DNA from: an uncultured Poribacteria bacterium
GTDB lineage: Bacteria > Poribacteria > WGA-4E > WGA-3G
Assembly (NCBI GenBank): GCA_951828385.1
Contig: OX639973.1
Span: 1,364,001 to 1,428,000, forward strand
DNA: 64,000 nt
Reading direction: 5' to 3'
In this document: piece by piece, positions 7,675 through 16,848 of the stretch
Position numbering within the stretch: the first letter of the stretch is position 1
Layout: the number at the start of each line of letters is the position of its first letter
Notes under the pieces: model-generated
Seen by the model: the letters and a program-made list of their open reading frames with translations, nothing else
Database searches by the model: none
Told to the model about the DNA's origin: nothing
Position numbers and translations under genes: made by a program

Positions 7675-8127
7675 ATGACTCACTTAACGATACGCAGACC
7701 GATGCAAAACCTGTTCAACTTCCACAACCAGATGGATCGGGTTTTTAGCGACCTCTTCGCCTCTCAGGAAGGTGAAAGGGATATCGAAGAAACCTCTTGG
7801 ATGCCTACGGTTGACATTTCTGAAACGGAAAATGGATTTGAGATCCGCGCCGAACTTCCCGGTGTGTCCGAAAAGGATGTCAACGTCTCTGTAACCGACA
7901 ACTTGCTTACCATCAAAGGCGAAAAGCATCAGGAAGCAGAGACAGACGGCAAAAACTACCACCGTGTTGAAAGACGGTACGGCAGCTTCCAGAGAAGTTT
8001 CACGTTGCCAAGACACATCGAAACCGATGCGATCAAAGCAAAATTCAAGGACGGTGTCTTAACGCTCGGAATTCCGAAGGCGGAAGCCGCGAAACCGACC
8101 GAAGTTCCGATTACAACAGCATCTTAA
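7675..8127 (+). CDS. Small heat-shock protein, Hsp20 / alpha-crystallin family
   Basis: A 150-residue ATP-independent holdase chaperone that binds unfolding proteins in the cytoplasm. The alpha-crystallin domain (about residues 42-140) reads WMPTVDISETENGFEIRAEL, GVSEKDVNVSV, NLLTIKGEK, YGSFQRSFTLP and ends with the conserved A-x-x-x-DGVLTLGIPK. AGAAGGAG precedes the ATG at 7675 by seven bases, so upstream ATGs in the same frame are not starts. Three sigma-54-type promoters and two dyads lie upstream. It is monocistronic, closed by a terminator. Confidence 0.95.
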   Translation: MTHLTIRRPMQNLFNFHNQMDRVFSDLFASQEGERDIEETSWMPTVDISETENGFEIRAELPGVSEKDVNVSVTDNLLTIKGEKHQEAETDGKNYHRVERRYGSFQRSFTLPRHIETDAIKAKFKDGVLTLGIPKAEAAKPTEVPITTAS

Positions 8128-8153
8128 GACACAACCAACAAACCCAAACAAAG

Positions 8154-8190
8154 AAGGCTGGCGCGTAAATGCGACAGCCTTTTCTTTTTT
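8154..8190 (+). terminator. Intrinsic terminator of hsp20
   Basis: AAGGCTG (8154-8160) pairs with CAGCCTT (8175-8181), with further GCGC/GCG pairing inside and a T-rich tail TTTTCTTTTTT. It also faces the convergent aquaporin gene. Confidence 0.8.
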
Positions 8191-8206
8191 TCTATGACTC
8201 AGTGTG

Positions 8207-8854
8207 CTACGCTTCACCTTTGTCTTTCAATACACCGATATAGAGAAGTGCAGCGAGGATCGCACCGACGCACGGTCCTACAAAATAGAGCCAGATATCA
8301 GCATAATTGCCGCTGGCGATGGCTGGTCCAAGCGTCCGAGCGGGGTTGAGAGAAGCCCGGGTCAAGGGACCACCCATTAGGATGGCAAGTACCAATGTGA
8401 GCCCAATGGCAAGTCCAGCGAAATTTCCTGCCTTCCCACTCACAGCAGTATTGAAAATCGTATTAACAAGGAAAAAGGTTAGCACGATTTCGATGACAAG
8501 TCCTTGAACTGGCGTAACACCTTGAGTCAAAATTGTCACACCCAGATCACCTGGATTCGGTAGCACGGCATTAAGCAGAACCGCGCCCAGGATTCCGCCA
8601 AGAAATTGCACAATCCAGTACCCGATTGCTGCGACAAATTCAATCTCGCCTGCTATCAGTAAGCCAAGCGTCACAGCTGGGTTGATATGCGTACCAGAAA
8701 TGTGTCCATACGCATACGCAAATGTTACAATCACCAAGCCGTGAGCGAGTGCAACGCCTACTAAATTCGCTGAACCGATTGCTAAAGCACCTGCCCCGAT
8801 AAAAATTAGCGTGAAGGTACCGATAAATTCAGCAACTAAATTCTTCGTATTCAT
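8207..8854 (-). CDS. Aquaporin / glycerol facilitator (MIP family)
   Basis: A 215-residue six-helix membrane channel. Both half-pore motifs are intact: THINPAVTLG (first NPA, about residue 59) and ASLNPARTLG (second NPA, about residue 170). It begins NLVAEFIGTFTLIFIGAGA, typical of the family. The short length and the residues around the second NPA fit AqpZ-like water channels more than glycerol facilitators, but the selectivity filter was not modelled. AAGGGGGAG precedes the ATG. It converges on hsp20. Confidence 0.95.
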   Translation of the reverse strand: MNTKNLVAEFIGTFTLIFIGAGALAIGSANLVGVALAHGLVIVTFAYAYGHISGTHINPAVTLGLLIAGEIEFVAAIGYWIVQFLGGILGAVLLNAVLPNPGDLGVTILTQGVTPVQGLVIEIVLTFFLVNTIFNTAVSGKAGNFAGLAIGLTLVLAILMGGPLTRASLNPARTLGPAIASGNYADIWLYFVGPCVGAILAALLYIGVLKDKGEA

Positions 8855-9310
8855 GAAACTCCCCCTTATGTTTGAAATTGAACCATCAGATAACTATTCT
8901 AATTCCAACTTTTGACAAAATATTTACACCGCTTTGTGATTTGATTTGCAATTAGGTCCATGGGGTTCTCCTTTTGTTTTTTCCATAAAACACTATATTG
9001 GAACTCCCATGGATTTACAAGTGGCAACTTGGGTTATAATAGGTCAATTTTGAATATTATTCAATTTAAAAATAATAAAACCTATATCTAACTCTATACT
9101 ATACGATACTTTAAGGCAAAAAGCAAATTATATCAGGGTCATTTCAGGAGGATTGAGTTTTCGGTTTTGATCTTGGTTTTCGTGGACAGATGTTACCGCT
9201 TTTTTGGAATATCGCGAGCGCAGCTCGCTCCTACAGAAGAAAGTATACCCATATATAATGGGAATATGTAAAACTAAATGGCTCTGAAAATTTTGGATTT
9301 GATTTGCAAA
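8855..9310. other. Gene-free AT-rich intergenic region
   Basis: About 450 bases without a credible gene. It holds a small palindrome GCGAGC-GCA-GCTCGC (9214-9228, followed by TCCTAC) and an AT-rich stretch. A weak minus-strand promoter (TTGTCA ... TTATCT, 19-base spacer) for the aquaporin may lie near 8890-8925. Confidence 0.5.
9214..9228. repeat. Short palindrome GCGAGC-GCA-GCTCGC
   Basis: A perfect 6-bp stem; one of several short GC-rich palindromes in intergenic positions in this window. Confidence 0.55.
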
Positions 9311-9339
9311 TTGACAATTCCTGATGAACGTGCTAAATT
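9311..9339 (+). promoter_or_regulatory. Sigma-70-type promoter of the WD40 gene
   Basis: TTGACA (9311-9316), 17-base spacer, TAAATT (9334-9339). It overlaps an ATG at 9324, which therefore is not the start. Confidence 0.5.
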
Positions 9340-9416
9340 ATAAAAAACAGGAAAGAACAATAGATGTACTCTCCACGAACACTCAATATAATCATCGCTT
9401 CAAAAAGGGACCTCTT

Positions 9417-11483
9417 ATGAAATTGATGCAGTCTTCCATCTTTACGCTTTTTACGTGTGCAGCACTCCTTATTGTATCACAAGTCGACGCTCAAGATTAT
9501 ACGACCTGGGAGTTACCCGAAGGTGCCAAAGCACGATTCGGTAAAGGTCGCATAAAACAGATGCAGTATTCCCCAGATGGTACTCAACTCGCTGTTGCAA
9601 CCGATATCGGGATTTGGGTCTATGATGCACGGAGCGGTGGATTACTTAAGCTGCTCACAGGTCATGAAGAGGCAGTTAATTCCATAGCATATTCACCCGA
9701 TGGTAGTACCATCGCCAGTAGCAGCTGGAATGGAATCCGTTTGTGGGATATCGCCACAGGCAGACACGTAGCTGCACTTAAGGCAAACGCTGTTCGTTCT
9801 ATAGCATACTCGCCAGATGGAAACACCATCGCCAGCGGAAGCAACAACGGTCCAATCCATTTGTGGGATGTTAGCACGGGGCGACTCAAAACTACGCTCA
9901 TAGGGCATACGGACATTGTCTCTTCCATAGTATACGCATCGGATGGAAACACGATAGTTAGTGCAAGTAGGGACAAAACGATAAATCTGTGGGATACCAC
10001 TACCGAGAATCTCATAACTATACTCATGGGTCATACAGATTGGGTCACTTCCGTAGCATATTCACCCGATGGCAACACAATTGTCAGTAGCAGTTTGGAC
10101 GATACGGTACAACTGTGGGATGCCGCTACCGGAAAGCACAAGGCTACGCTCAAAGGGCATCATCACTATGTTAACTCTGCTGTATATTCACCCGATGGAA
10201 AAACAATCGCGAGTCGCGGGTGGGACGGCGTATTTTTTTGGGATCTTACTGCGGAGAAAACCAAAGCCACAATCAAAAAGTCTGTGCGCAGCGTTGGGGC
10301 TCTTACGTACTCGCCCGATGGAAATATGATCGCTATTGCAAATAATGATGGCACAGTGAGTTTGTGGGATGCTGGCACTGAACACAACAATGGAGTACCT
10401 CAATCTAAGTATGCATTAAAATCCTTTATCACAGGGCACAAGAAATGGGCGGATCGCTTAGTTTATTCCCCGGATGGTAAAACGATCGTCTATGGTAATT
10501 CGAGCGGCATACATTTGTGGAACGCCATAACAGGCAAACACGAAGCGACATTCAAAGGACATACCGATAATATCAATTCTGTAGCATATTCACCCGATGG
10601 AAAAACAATCGTAGCTGGGAGTTGGGATGGTCGGGTCCATCTGTGGGATGCTGCTACTGGACGGTACAGTGGATTGCCACGTGAGAACAGATTGAGACCA
10701 TCCGACACAGCGCACAATGGCACTATATACCGTAGAGACTATGTTACTTCAGCAGTGTATTCACCCGATGGGAAAACCATTGCCAGTGCGATTGACGACG
10801 ATACCGTCCATTTGTGGGATGCTGACACTGGAGAACACAAAATTATGCTCATAGGACACACAGACTTGATCTATTCCGTCGCGTATTCACCGGATGGAAA
10901 TACTATCGCCAGTGCAAGTAAGGACAAAACAGTACGTTTGTGGGATGCTGACACTGGAGAACACAAAGCTACACTCATAGGGCATAACGACATCGTCTAT
11001 TCTGTGACATTTTCTCCCGATGGAAAAACCATTGCGACTGGTTCCGCTTATAATGATAACACAGTGCGTCTATGGGATGCTGATACACAAAAATCCAAAA
11101 AAGATCTCAGAGTGAGAGGTATAGTCTACTCCATAGTATTTTCTCCCGATGGAAAAACCATCGCTGCCGGAACTTCAAACGGCGTGTATTTGGCGGATGC
11201 CGCAACCGGAGCACACAAAAACACACTCACTGGACATAAAAGTTCAGTTGAAGCTGTTGCATATTCACCTGATGGTAGGACTCTCGCAAGTACGAGTTTG
11301 GACGGTACGATGCTCTTGTGGGATCTTGCTGAGAATCTCAAAGTAAAACCCGTGCAGCTTGTCGGCGATTTCAATAGCGATGGTGTTGTTAACTTCTCTG
11401 ATATGGTGACGGCTTTCTTCAATTTCATTGCGAATCTCGTCACGGTTATGAAAGGAGTAGAGAAAGCAGCCGAAGTAAGATGA
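9417..11483 (+). CDS. Secreted WD40-repeat protein with dockerin-like tail
   Basis: A 688-residue protein. The start ATG at 9417 (AAAGGGA before it) gives a clear signal peptide, MKLMQSSIFTLFTCAALLI ... VDA, so it is exported. About fourteen WD40 blades follow, each of the form YSPDGxTIAS ... LWDxxTG with GH about 40 residues apart, enough for two seven-blade propellers. At the C-terminus GDFNSDGVVNFSDMV is a single dockerin-like calcium-binding EF-hand-type repeat. WD40 propellers are scaffolds for protein contact; no partner is known. The blades are nearly identical at DNA level, so the copy number can vary by recombination. It lacks the YPNPFNPET sorting domain seen in the WD40 gene at the right end of the window. 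Confidence 0.9.
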   Translation: MKLMQSSIFTLFTCAALLIVSQVDAQDYTTWELPEGAKARFGKGRIKQMQYSPDGTQLAVATDIGIWVYDARSGGLLKLLTGHEEAVNSIAYSPDGSTIASSSWNGIRLWDIATGRHVAALKANAVRSIAYSPDGNTIASGSNNGPIHLWDVSTGRLKTTLIGHTDIVSSIVYASDGNTIVSASRDKTINLWDTTTENLITILMGHTDWVTSVAYSPDGNTIVSSSLDDTVQLWDAATGKHKATLKGHHHYVNSAVYSPDGKTIASRGWDGVFFWDLTAEKTKATIKKSVRSVGALTYSPDGNMIAIANNDGTVSLWDAGTEHNNGVPQSKYALKSFITGHKKWADRLVYSPDGKTIVYGNSSGIHLWNAITGKHEATFKGHTDNINSVAYSPDGKTIVAGSWDGRVHLWDAATGRYSGLPRENRLRPSDTAHNGTIYRRDYVTSAVYSPDGKTIASAIDDDTVHLWDADTGEHKIMLIGHTDLIYSVAYSPDGNTIASASKDKTVRLWDADTGEHKATLIGHNDIVYSVTFSPDGKTIATGSAYNDNTVRLWDADTQKSKKDLRVRGIVYSIVFSPDGKTIAAGTSNGVYLADAATGAHKNTLTGHKSSVEAVAYSPDGRTLASTSLDGTMLLWDLAENLKVKPVQLVGDFNSDGVVNFSDMVTAFFNFIANLVTVMKGVEKAAEVR

Positions 11484-11590
11484 ACGCTCTATAAATTGAA
11501 AAAAGTCCGCGTATTCCCAAATTATATTACAACCTAAAACATTTTAGCGCAAGGTTCGCCTTGCAAGCAACCCCAAACGGGAGAACTCTC

Positions 11591-11896
11591 ATGGAAAAAG
11601 AAATTAGAAGCGACATCAAAGGCATCAATCGTTTTATTTTTGAAGCAGGGGCAGATAGAGATCAACTCCATCTCCACATCTCCGAAGTCGGACCCGGACA
11701 ACGCGCACACCCACCGCATACACACGATGGACAAGAAATTTTCTATGTGTTTTCTGGGGAAGGTGAAGTGCTGTTTGGTGAAGCGACACACCGTGTCAGC
11801 GACAACGAAGCCGTTCATGTCGATTGCCATGTGTTGCACGGGATACGCAACGTCGGGGAGACACCACTCCGTTATGCCGTGATTATTGCGAAGTGA
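11591..11896 (+). CDS. Cupin-domain protein
   Basis: A 101-residue cupin with a full metal site: HPPHTHDGQEIFYVFSGEGEV (motif 1: three His and Glu) and VHVDCHVLHGIRN (motif 2 with His). The start at 11591 has GGGAG before it. Members of this type include phosphomannose-isomerase-like and dioxygenase-like enzymes; the reaction is unknown. It lies about 110 bases after the WD40 gene with no obvious terminator between them. Confidence 0.85.
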   Translation: MEKEIRSDIKGINRFIFEAGADRDQLHLHISEVGPGQRAHPPHTHDGQEIFYVFSGEGEVLFGEATHRVSDNEAVHVDCHVLHGIRNVGETPLRYAVIIAK

Positions 11897-11943
11897 TAGA
11901 TACTGGAAAGCGTGGTTTGTATACGAAACTTGCTGAATGTTTC

Positions 11944-12381
11944 CTACTCTGGCGGGTTATCGGATAATTGCTCCGTATATAAATGATAAATACCGTAAAT
12001 GCCTGCGGCGATCAGGACAATCCCGACACCTGCTAACCCGCGCCGCACCCAAATCGGTTGTAAAAAGACTGGCAACCCGACAGTGAACCAACGGGGCTGC
12101 AGTAGGTTTGACATAGCAATACTGAAATATAGGACACCGTAAGCGATCAAACCGATATCGCTTGCGATTTCCTGTTTTATCGGCTTAACCGGAAGTTTGA
12201 ACGGGTTGAGCAGATAATCCCCGGAAAAAATTAAGGTGATGCCTACAGATAGAAAGGCGAAAAGAATTATGTTTGGATACCCTGAACCCCAGAGTGTTAC
12301 CAATAAGGCGATGCTGATGCATCCTAATAGGAGGCTCATTACGCCTTGCATAATTTGATAACTTCTATTTTGTGAAATCAT
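11944..12381 (-). CDS. Small membrane protein, four predicted helices
   Basis: A 145-residue hydrophobic protein. Helices appear at about residues 12-30 (VMSLLLGCISIALLVTLW), 36-55, 75-93 and 108-130 (GLAGVGIVLIAAGIYGIYHLY). No family is recognised. It starts 12 bases after the stop of the permease gene and is likely in its operon, but it is not the second permease (DppC/OppC) expected there. Confidence 0.65.
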   Translation of the reverse strand: MISQNRSYQIMQGVMSLLLGCISIALLVTLWGSGYPNIILFAFLSVGITLIFSGDYLLNPFKLPVKPIKQEIASDIGLIAYGVLYFSIAMSNLLQPRWFTVGLPVFLQPIWVRRGLAGVGIVLIAAGIYGIYHLYTEQLSDNPPE

Positions 12382-12393
12382 TTTTTCACTTTC

Positions 12394-13374
12394 TCACCCA
12401 AATCGGATGCGCGGATCAACCAAAGTATAACTGATGTCAGTTAGCAACAGACCGACAATATACAGTACAGAAGCAAGATAGACCATACTCCGCACGATAG
12501 CGAAATCTTGTGCCTGAATCGCCTCAATCGTAAAACTTCCTAACCCCGGAATCGCGAAAAACGCCTCCATCACCAAACTTCCCATAAAGAGTAGCGGAAT
12601 CGCCAACACGACATTCGTTAGAATCGGGATCATCGCGTTTTTCAGTGCGTGTTTAAAGAGAACACCCGCTTCGCTCACACCTTTTGCACGCGCTGTCCGC
12701 ACATAATCACGGTTCACCTCTTCAAGAAAAATGGTACGATAGAAGCGGATGCCACCCCCGATACCGCTAATGATACCGATAACCACAGGGAGGATCACAA
12801 ACTTCAACATGTCTACACCCGAATCATAGCCAGAAATCGGAGAGAGGCGCAGCATCTTTCCAAACAACCACTGCCCACCAATAATGTAAAAAAGTTGAGA
12901 GATAGACATAACCATCACCGCAACGATTGTGCTCCAGAAATCGACATAGGTAGCTCGGTAGTACGCCACAATCATTGAAACAGTGATATTTACGAGAAGT
13001 CCGACAAGGAACGTCGGCAAAGCAATAGCGAGGCTTGCCCACATGCGCTGCGAGATTTGCGAGGTTATATCAATGTTGTTCGTATCAGATTTCCCGAAAT
13101 CAAAGAGGAAAAGTTTCGCTGATTTCTGGAAGAAGATCGTCTCAGTAAAGTGTCCGTCCCCTGATGCCTCGGTATTGAAGAAGAGGGGTAGGTGATAACC
13201 GTTCTGTATCTTCCAATTGTCAACGTCTTCCTGCGTAATGTTCTTTTCACCGAGAATCTTCCGTGCCATCTGATCGGGAGAATTGACAATAAAAAAGAGG
13301 AAAAAGACGATGAGGTTTACGCCTATTAAGATCGGGACCGCATAAAGAACTCGCCGTATAATATAAGTGAGCAT
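12394..13374 (-). CDS. Peptide ABC transporter permease, DppB/OppB type
   Basis: An inner-membrane permease of about 326 residues. It opens MLTYIIRRVLYAVPILIGVNLIVFF, the conserved DppB start, and has a six-helix pattern; the EAA loop with the coupling helix to the ATPase is seen around YVRTARAKGVSEAGVLFKHA ... G. It pairs with the substrate-binding protein just upstream in the operon. The usual second permease and the ATPases are not in this window. The insertion between helix 1 and 2 (about 90 residues, periplasmic) is normal for DppB. The start has only weak ribosome-site pairing; an earlier in-frame start at 13437 is less likely. Confidence 0.9.
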   Translation of the reverse strand: MLTYIIRRVLYAVPILIGVNLIVFFLFFIVNSPDQMARKILGEKNITQEDVDNWKIQNGYHLPLFFNTEASGDGHFTETIFFQKSAKLFLFDFGKSDTNNIDITSQISQRMWASLAIALPTFLVGLLVNITVSMIVAYYRATYVDFWSTIVAVMVMSISQLFYIIGGQWLFGKMLRLSPISGYDSGVDMLKFVILPVVIGIISGIGGGIRFYRTIFLEEVNRDYVRTARAKGVSEAGVLFKHALKNAMIPILTNVVLAIPLLFMGSLVMEAFFAIPGLGSFTIEAIQAQDFAIVRSMVYLASVLYIVGLLLTDISYTLVDPRIRFG

Positions 13375-13448
13375 TCTGCACCAGCGTGATAAATTTTTTA
13401 CAAAACTGCGCCTACTTCGGTGGGCGCACGCAAACACATTCGATATTT

Positions 13449-15629
13449 TTAATTTTCTGACGCCTCATCAGCAATGTGCGCCTGCTTTGCCTGTCTTTCT
13501 CGTTTCCAAATTGTGATGGCAGCCGGAATCGTGCCTAAAATCAGCAATCCGAGACAGACCCATAGGGGCCAAACAATAGGCTGATTCCACGCTTGACGGC
13601 TTTCTGCCCGCTGACTGGCATCAATGCGGAGATACTTGAAGTTTCCACGCCCCAAGGCACTCGGTTTACTGTTCTTCAACCACTGATGCGACAAACCGAA
13701 AACGACAGGGTGATAGACAAAGACCCAAGGCGCATCGCGTTGTAACAGACGGTTCATTTCGCGAATGCGTGTCAACCGTTCCGGCGAGTTCTCCATGTTT
13801 TTCATCGTTTCAAAGAGCCGGTTGTATTCTGGATTATCGTAGTTGGCAGCATTTTCACCATCACGGAGTGCCTTACTATTCGGACCGTAGAGCAAGAATA
13901 GGAAATTTTCTGCATCGGGGTAGTCCGCATGCCACCCCCAGAAGATGATTTGGAAGTTCCCGTTTTTCACTTTGTCGCGAAATCGATTGTAATCGGTCGT
14001 GCGACTCTCCATCGTGATGCCGAGCTGCTCTAATTTATTTCGCATCCACGTTAAGCGGGACGTGGCACCTGCGGAATTCCACGTGTTATCAAAAGAGACA
14101 ATCAGCGGATTCCCCTTACTATCTTGTCCACCGGGGTAGCCTGCTTCTGCGAGAAGTTGGCGTGCTGCTTCAATAGATTTGCGGACCGGACGGTTGGTGC
14201 TTGCATCCCAGTCATAGATATACGGATTAATACCGGTCTCACCTGCTTCGTAGCCGAAAATACCCGGTGGCAGTGGACTGTGTGACGTAACACCACGTCC
14301 ATTGAGAAAGATTTCAATATACTCTTCGTAATCCAAGGCGATCGAAATCGCTTGGCGAAGTTTCTGCTTCTCTACGGTGTACCCACCGACAGTATCATCT
14401 AACATATTAAAAGCGAGATAGATAGTCGTCGGTTCTACGCTGGTGCGCAGCACGATATGTTTCGCTTTTAACGCCTCACTGGCTCGCGGATCCCCCGTAT
14501 CATTAAACGTAACGGCACTGTCAAATGTATCTGAAGAGATACCGGAACTATCGTAATAACCTTGCAAGAACTTATTCCAGCGCGGAATATATTCTTTTTC
14601 TAATTTGTAGACAACTTTCGGTATAAACGGGATAGTTTCCCACGCGTCGTCAAGCAGTCCAGCTTCTCTATCGCCGGGTTCTCCACCTGATGGGTAACGC
14701 TCAACCCGAAAATTCTCATTCTTAACGAGAACGATCTCCTTGTGTGCAAGGAGCGTTTCTATCCGATAGGCACCCGTTCCCACAGGAAACCTATCAATTG
14801 TGATGTTCCGATCCTTCATAACAGGTTGGCTGTAAAAATCAATCGCCTCTTTCGGCATCGGTGAAAAGAAGGGCATCGCTAACCAGTAGATAAACTGCGG
14901 ATATTTCGCTTTCAGGATCACCCGATAGGTGTAACGATCCACAACCGCTACACCCGGAAAGGCAGCCGCTTCCTGTCCGTTAGCAAGCGCAGCCGAGTAC
15001 GCTTCCATCCCAAGGATATAATCCTTCAATGTGCTAAGAATAGGGCAGCCGAGACGCGGATCCGCCATCCGTTTGATCTGGTAGACATAATCCGCTGCGC
15101 TCAATTCACGCGTCCCTGTCATCGGAAAATCTTTGATCTCGTTAAAACCCTTCACGTCTGCTTTTGTCAAGTCGTGGTACCGCAATACGCCACTTTCAGT
15201 CTTCGCGAAACAGGGGTGCGGCTGATACATAATACCCGGACGGATGCGAATCTCATACACAGCGCGCGCGACCGACGCTGCGGCGGCATCTGATGATAAC
15301 TGTTTTCCGTCAGTATCGTAATATCGGGGCTGTGGGACTGCCTCCGCTGTCAGTGGGATCAATTCGTATGGACGTTTCAGGTAATGATACCTTAAAGGCG
15401 GTTCATAAATCTGCTGGATGAAAGTGTATTCGTCTGAACTATAGGACACCGCCGGATCAAAGTGCTTCGGTTCTTCAGCAAACGTGCTGTAATAGATTTC
15501 CTCGTCCTGTTCAGATTTCGGATACGGATTATTCGGCACCCCACAACTCAGAAAAAAAGCGAGCACCATTAGGACGATGAAACATCTGCTCGAAAGCAAT
15601 GCCCTAAAATTGATAGGACTTACACACAC
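13449..15629 (-). CDS. ABC transporter substrate-binding lipoprotein, OppA/DppA family
   Basis: A large periplasmic binding protein (about 726 residues) for peptides or similar solutes. The N-terminus has a membrane segment and lipobox FFLSCG, so it is anchored as a lipoprotein. SBP_bac_5 features: FAEEPKHFDPAVSYSSDEY, a central RQAISIALDYEEYIEIFLNG (the family's conserved 'R-A-i-x-Aid' segment) and FQIIFWGWHADYPDAENFL. At the C-terminus a further membrane helix (WPLWVCLGLLILGTIPAAITIW) with a basic tail is unusual for a binding protein. The start is taken as GTG at 15629, downstream of a palindrome; longer in-frame starts at 15728 and 15758 would translate through the palindrome. Confidence 0.88.
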   Translation of the reverse strand: MCVSPINFRALLSSRCFIVLMVLAFFLSCGVPNNPYPKSEQDEEIYYSTFAEEPKHFDPAVSYSSDEYTFIQQIYEPPLRYHYLKRPYELIPLTAEAVPQPRYYDTDGKQLSSDAAAASVARAVYEIRIRPGIMYQPHPCFAKTESGVLRYHDLTKADVKGFNEIKDFPMTGTRELSAADYVYQIKRMADPRLGCPILSTLKDYILGMEAYSAALANGQEAAAFPGVAVVDRYTYRVILKAKYPQFIYWLAMPFFSPMPKEAIDFYSQPVMKDRNITIDRFPVGTGAYRIETLLAHKEIVLVKNENFRVERYPSGGEPGDREAGLLDDAWETIPFIPKVVYKLEKEYIPRWNKFLQGYYDSSGISSDTFDSAVTFNDTGDPRASEALKAKHIVLRTSVEPTTIYLAFNMLDDTVGGYTVEKQKLRQAISIALDYEEYIEIFLNGRGVTSHSPLPPGIFGYEAGETGINPYIYDWDASTNRPVRKSIEAARQLLAEAGYPGGQDSKGNPLIVSFDNTWNSAGATSRLTWMRNKLEQLGITMESRTTDYNRFRDKVKNGNFQIIFWGWHADYPDAENFLFLLYGPNSKALRDGENAANYDNPEYNRLFETMKNMENSPERLTRIREMNRLLQRDAPWVFVYHPVVFGLSHQWLKNSKPSALGRGNFKYLRIDASQRAESRQAWNQPIVWPLWVCLGLLILGTIPAAITIWKRERQAKQAHIADEASEN

Positions 15630-15638
15630 CCCCTGGTA

Positions 15639-15659
15639 GGTGCGGTTTCTAACCGCACC
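15639..15659. repeat. Palindromic repeat at the 5' end of the binding-protein gene
   Basis: A perfect 9-bp stem GGTGCGGTT/AACCGCACC with TCT loop, flanked by GTA and the GAG motif. It sits just upstream of the likely GTG start of the binding-protein gene and was counted as coding in the longest frame. Confidence 0.7.
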
Positions 15660-15801
15660 GAGCCCGTGGCAGCAACGGATATTGGTATCTGTAAATAAGG
15701 GAACCTCTTCAATATTGATTCTTCGCATTGTGGTGTGATGTTTCAATAATTTTATCATCTTCTTGTAGAAATACGCCTTTTTTTACAGGCAAAACGGTAT
15801 C

Positions 15802-16848
15802 CTAAAACGCATATAGAGCTGTCAAGGAGACCAAAGGACCAAATTCAAAAGCATCGCTCTCTTCATAAAGCGTTCTCTGGCTCAAGGGGAACATCACTGT
15901 CACAGATAACGGGATGTTATAAGGTGTCACAACCGATGCCCCGACAGATGCCATGCTGAAAAGGAGCCCGGTATTGATGTCCAACTCTCCTGCCCAATAG
16001 GCATAGGACTGATAAAAACCAAGGTAACTTGTCTGGAATGAAATCCAGTCATTCAAACGGTAATTCAGACCGGCTGTGTAAGTCAGTTCCCTTGAACCGC
16101 GATAGGTTTTGTTGTTTTCATAGAATGGAAACTTTCCACGAACACTCGCGCTCATTGCCAACCCATTGTAGAGAGGAAGGCTGTAATGCAGGTCTACGCT
16201 CGGATTAAAAGTTCCAGTACCGAACTGGATATGGAGGTGCTCAAGCCCATTATTTCCTAACTTCCATGGATCTTCTTCTGTCTTACCAAATGGGATTGTC
16301 GTCCCGATACGCGCCATCAAAAAATCGCTATCTTTTAGTAACCCGTGCGTATGATACCCCAATAGAATATCTGCATCAGCGAGTCCGATATAGGTCTCAT
16401 TTCGATGATGATTATTCTGATTGCGTAAAATCGCTTCCCGTTGTACCTGCGTGATCTGCTCAATCTCCTCAATAGTTGCCTCTTGGATTTTGGTCTCGTA
16501 CGGCACATTTGCTTCCAGGGTCCACTCTGAAGCGAACTGATACTTCAACCCGATATCAACGCGAAAAATGTTTAGTTTAACATGATGGCGATGAAGCGGC
16601 ACCTCTATGACTTTCCCGTCTGGAGAGACACCTTTTGCTTCTTCATGTCCACCTTGTGCGTCAAACCACCGCATCATACTCAAAGAACTCTGGAATCTCT
16701 TCATCTCTCCTGAAGCCAAACTGACTTCACCAATCCCGCCACGTGGAATCGCGGGATTGCTTCAGGCACCTCAGCTCTCTTGGACAAAGCCGAGCGGGAG
16801 AAGGATGAATTGAAGGCAGAATAGGAGATAAAAAATCCGAATCATCAT
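15802..16848 (-). CDS. Outer-membrane-barrel-like protein with two in-frame UGA codons (selenoprotein candidate or broken gene)
   Basis: Read from ATG 16848 (which overlaps the aldo/keto reductase stop as ATGA) the frame gives a signal peptide, MMIRIFYLLFCLQFILLPLG FVQES, then UGA (16773-16771), Gly-Ala, UGA (16764-16762), SNPAIPRGGIGEVSLASGEM and an uninterrupted frame to 15802 (348 codons in all). The body has a beta-barrel look: alternating strands, HRNETYIGLADADILLGY, GTTIPFGKTEEDP, an aromatic C-terminal residue (LYAF). The spacing U-x-x-U replaces what should be a CxxC ahead of SNPxxP. A 9-bp hairpin begins two bases after the second UGA and its apical loop starts with G, 20 bases after the first UGA. 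Alternatives: two nonsense changes, or a palindrome insertion. Without readthrough the product has no signal peptide and no good ribosome site. Confidence 0.6.
16731..16759 (-). promoter_or_regulatory. Hairpin beside the second UGA, bSECIS-like candidate
   Basis: CAAUCCCGC pairs with GCGGGAUUG (9 bp) around an 11-base loop GAUUCCACGUG that begins with G. It may direct selenocysteine insertion, or be an ordinary genomic palindrome. Confidence 0.4.

Noticed and set aside
7358-7678. A 106-codon frame upstream of hsp20
   Set aside because: It overlaps three sigma-54-type promoters and the hsp20 ribosome site, has no domain and a biased composition.
9662-10027. Minus-strand frames opposite the WD40 gene at 9.4-11.5 kb
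   Set aside because: They mirror the WD40 repeats; no start signals or family match.
15802-16848. A changed genetic code (UGA as an amino acid in general)
   Set aside because: UGA ends many normal genes in the window, including pyrC and pyrR (in ATGA overlaps), so only local recoding or damage is possible.
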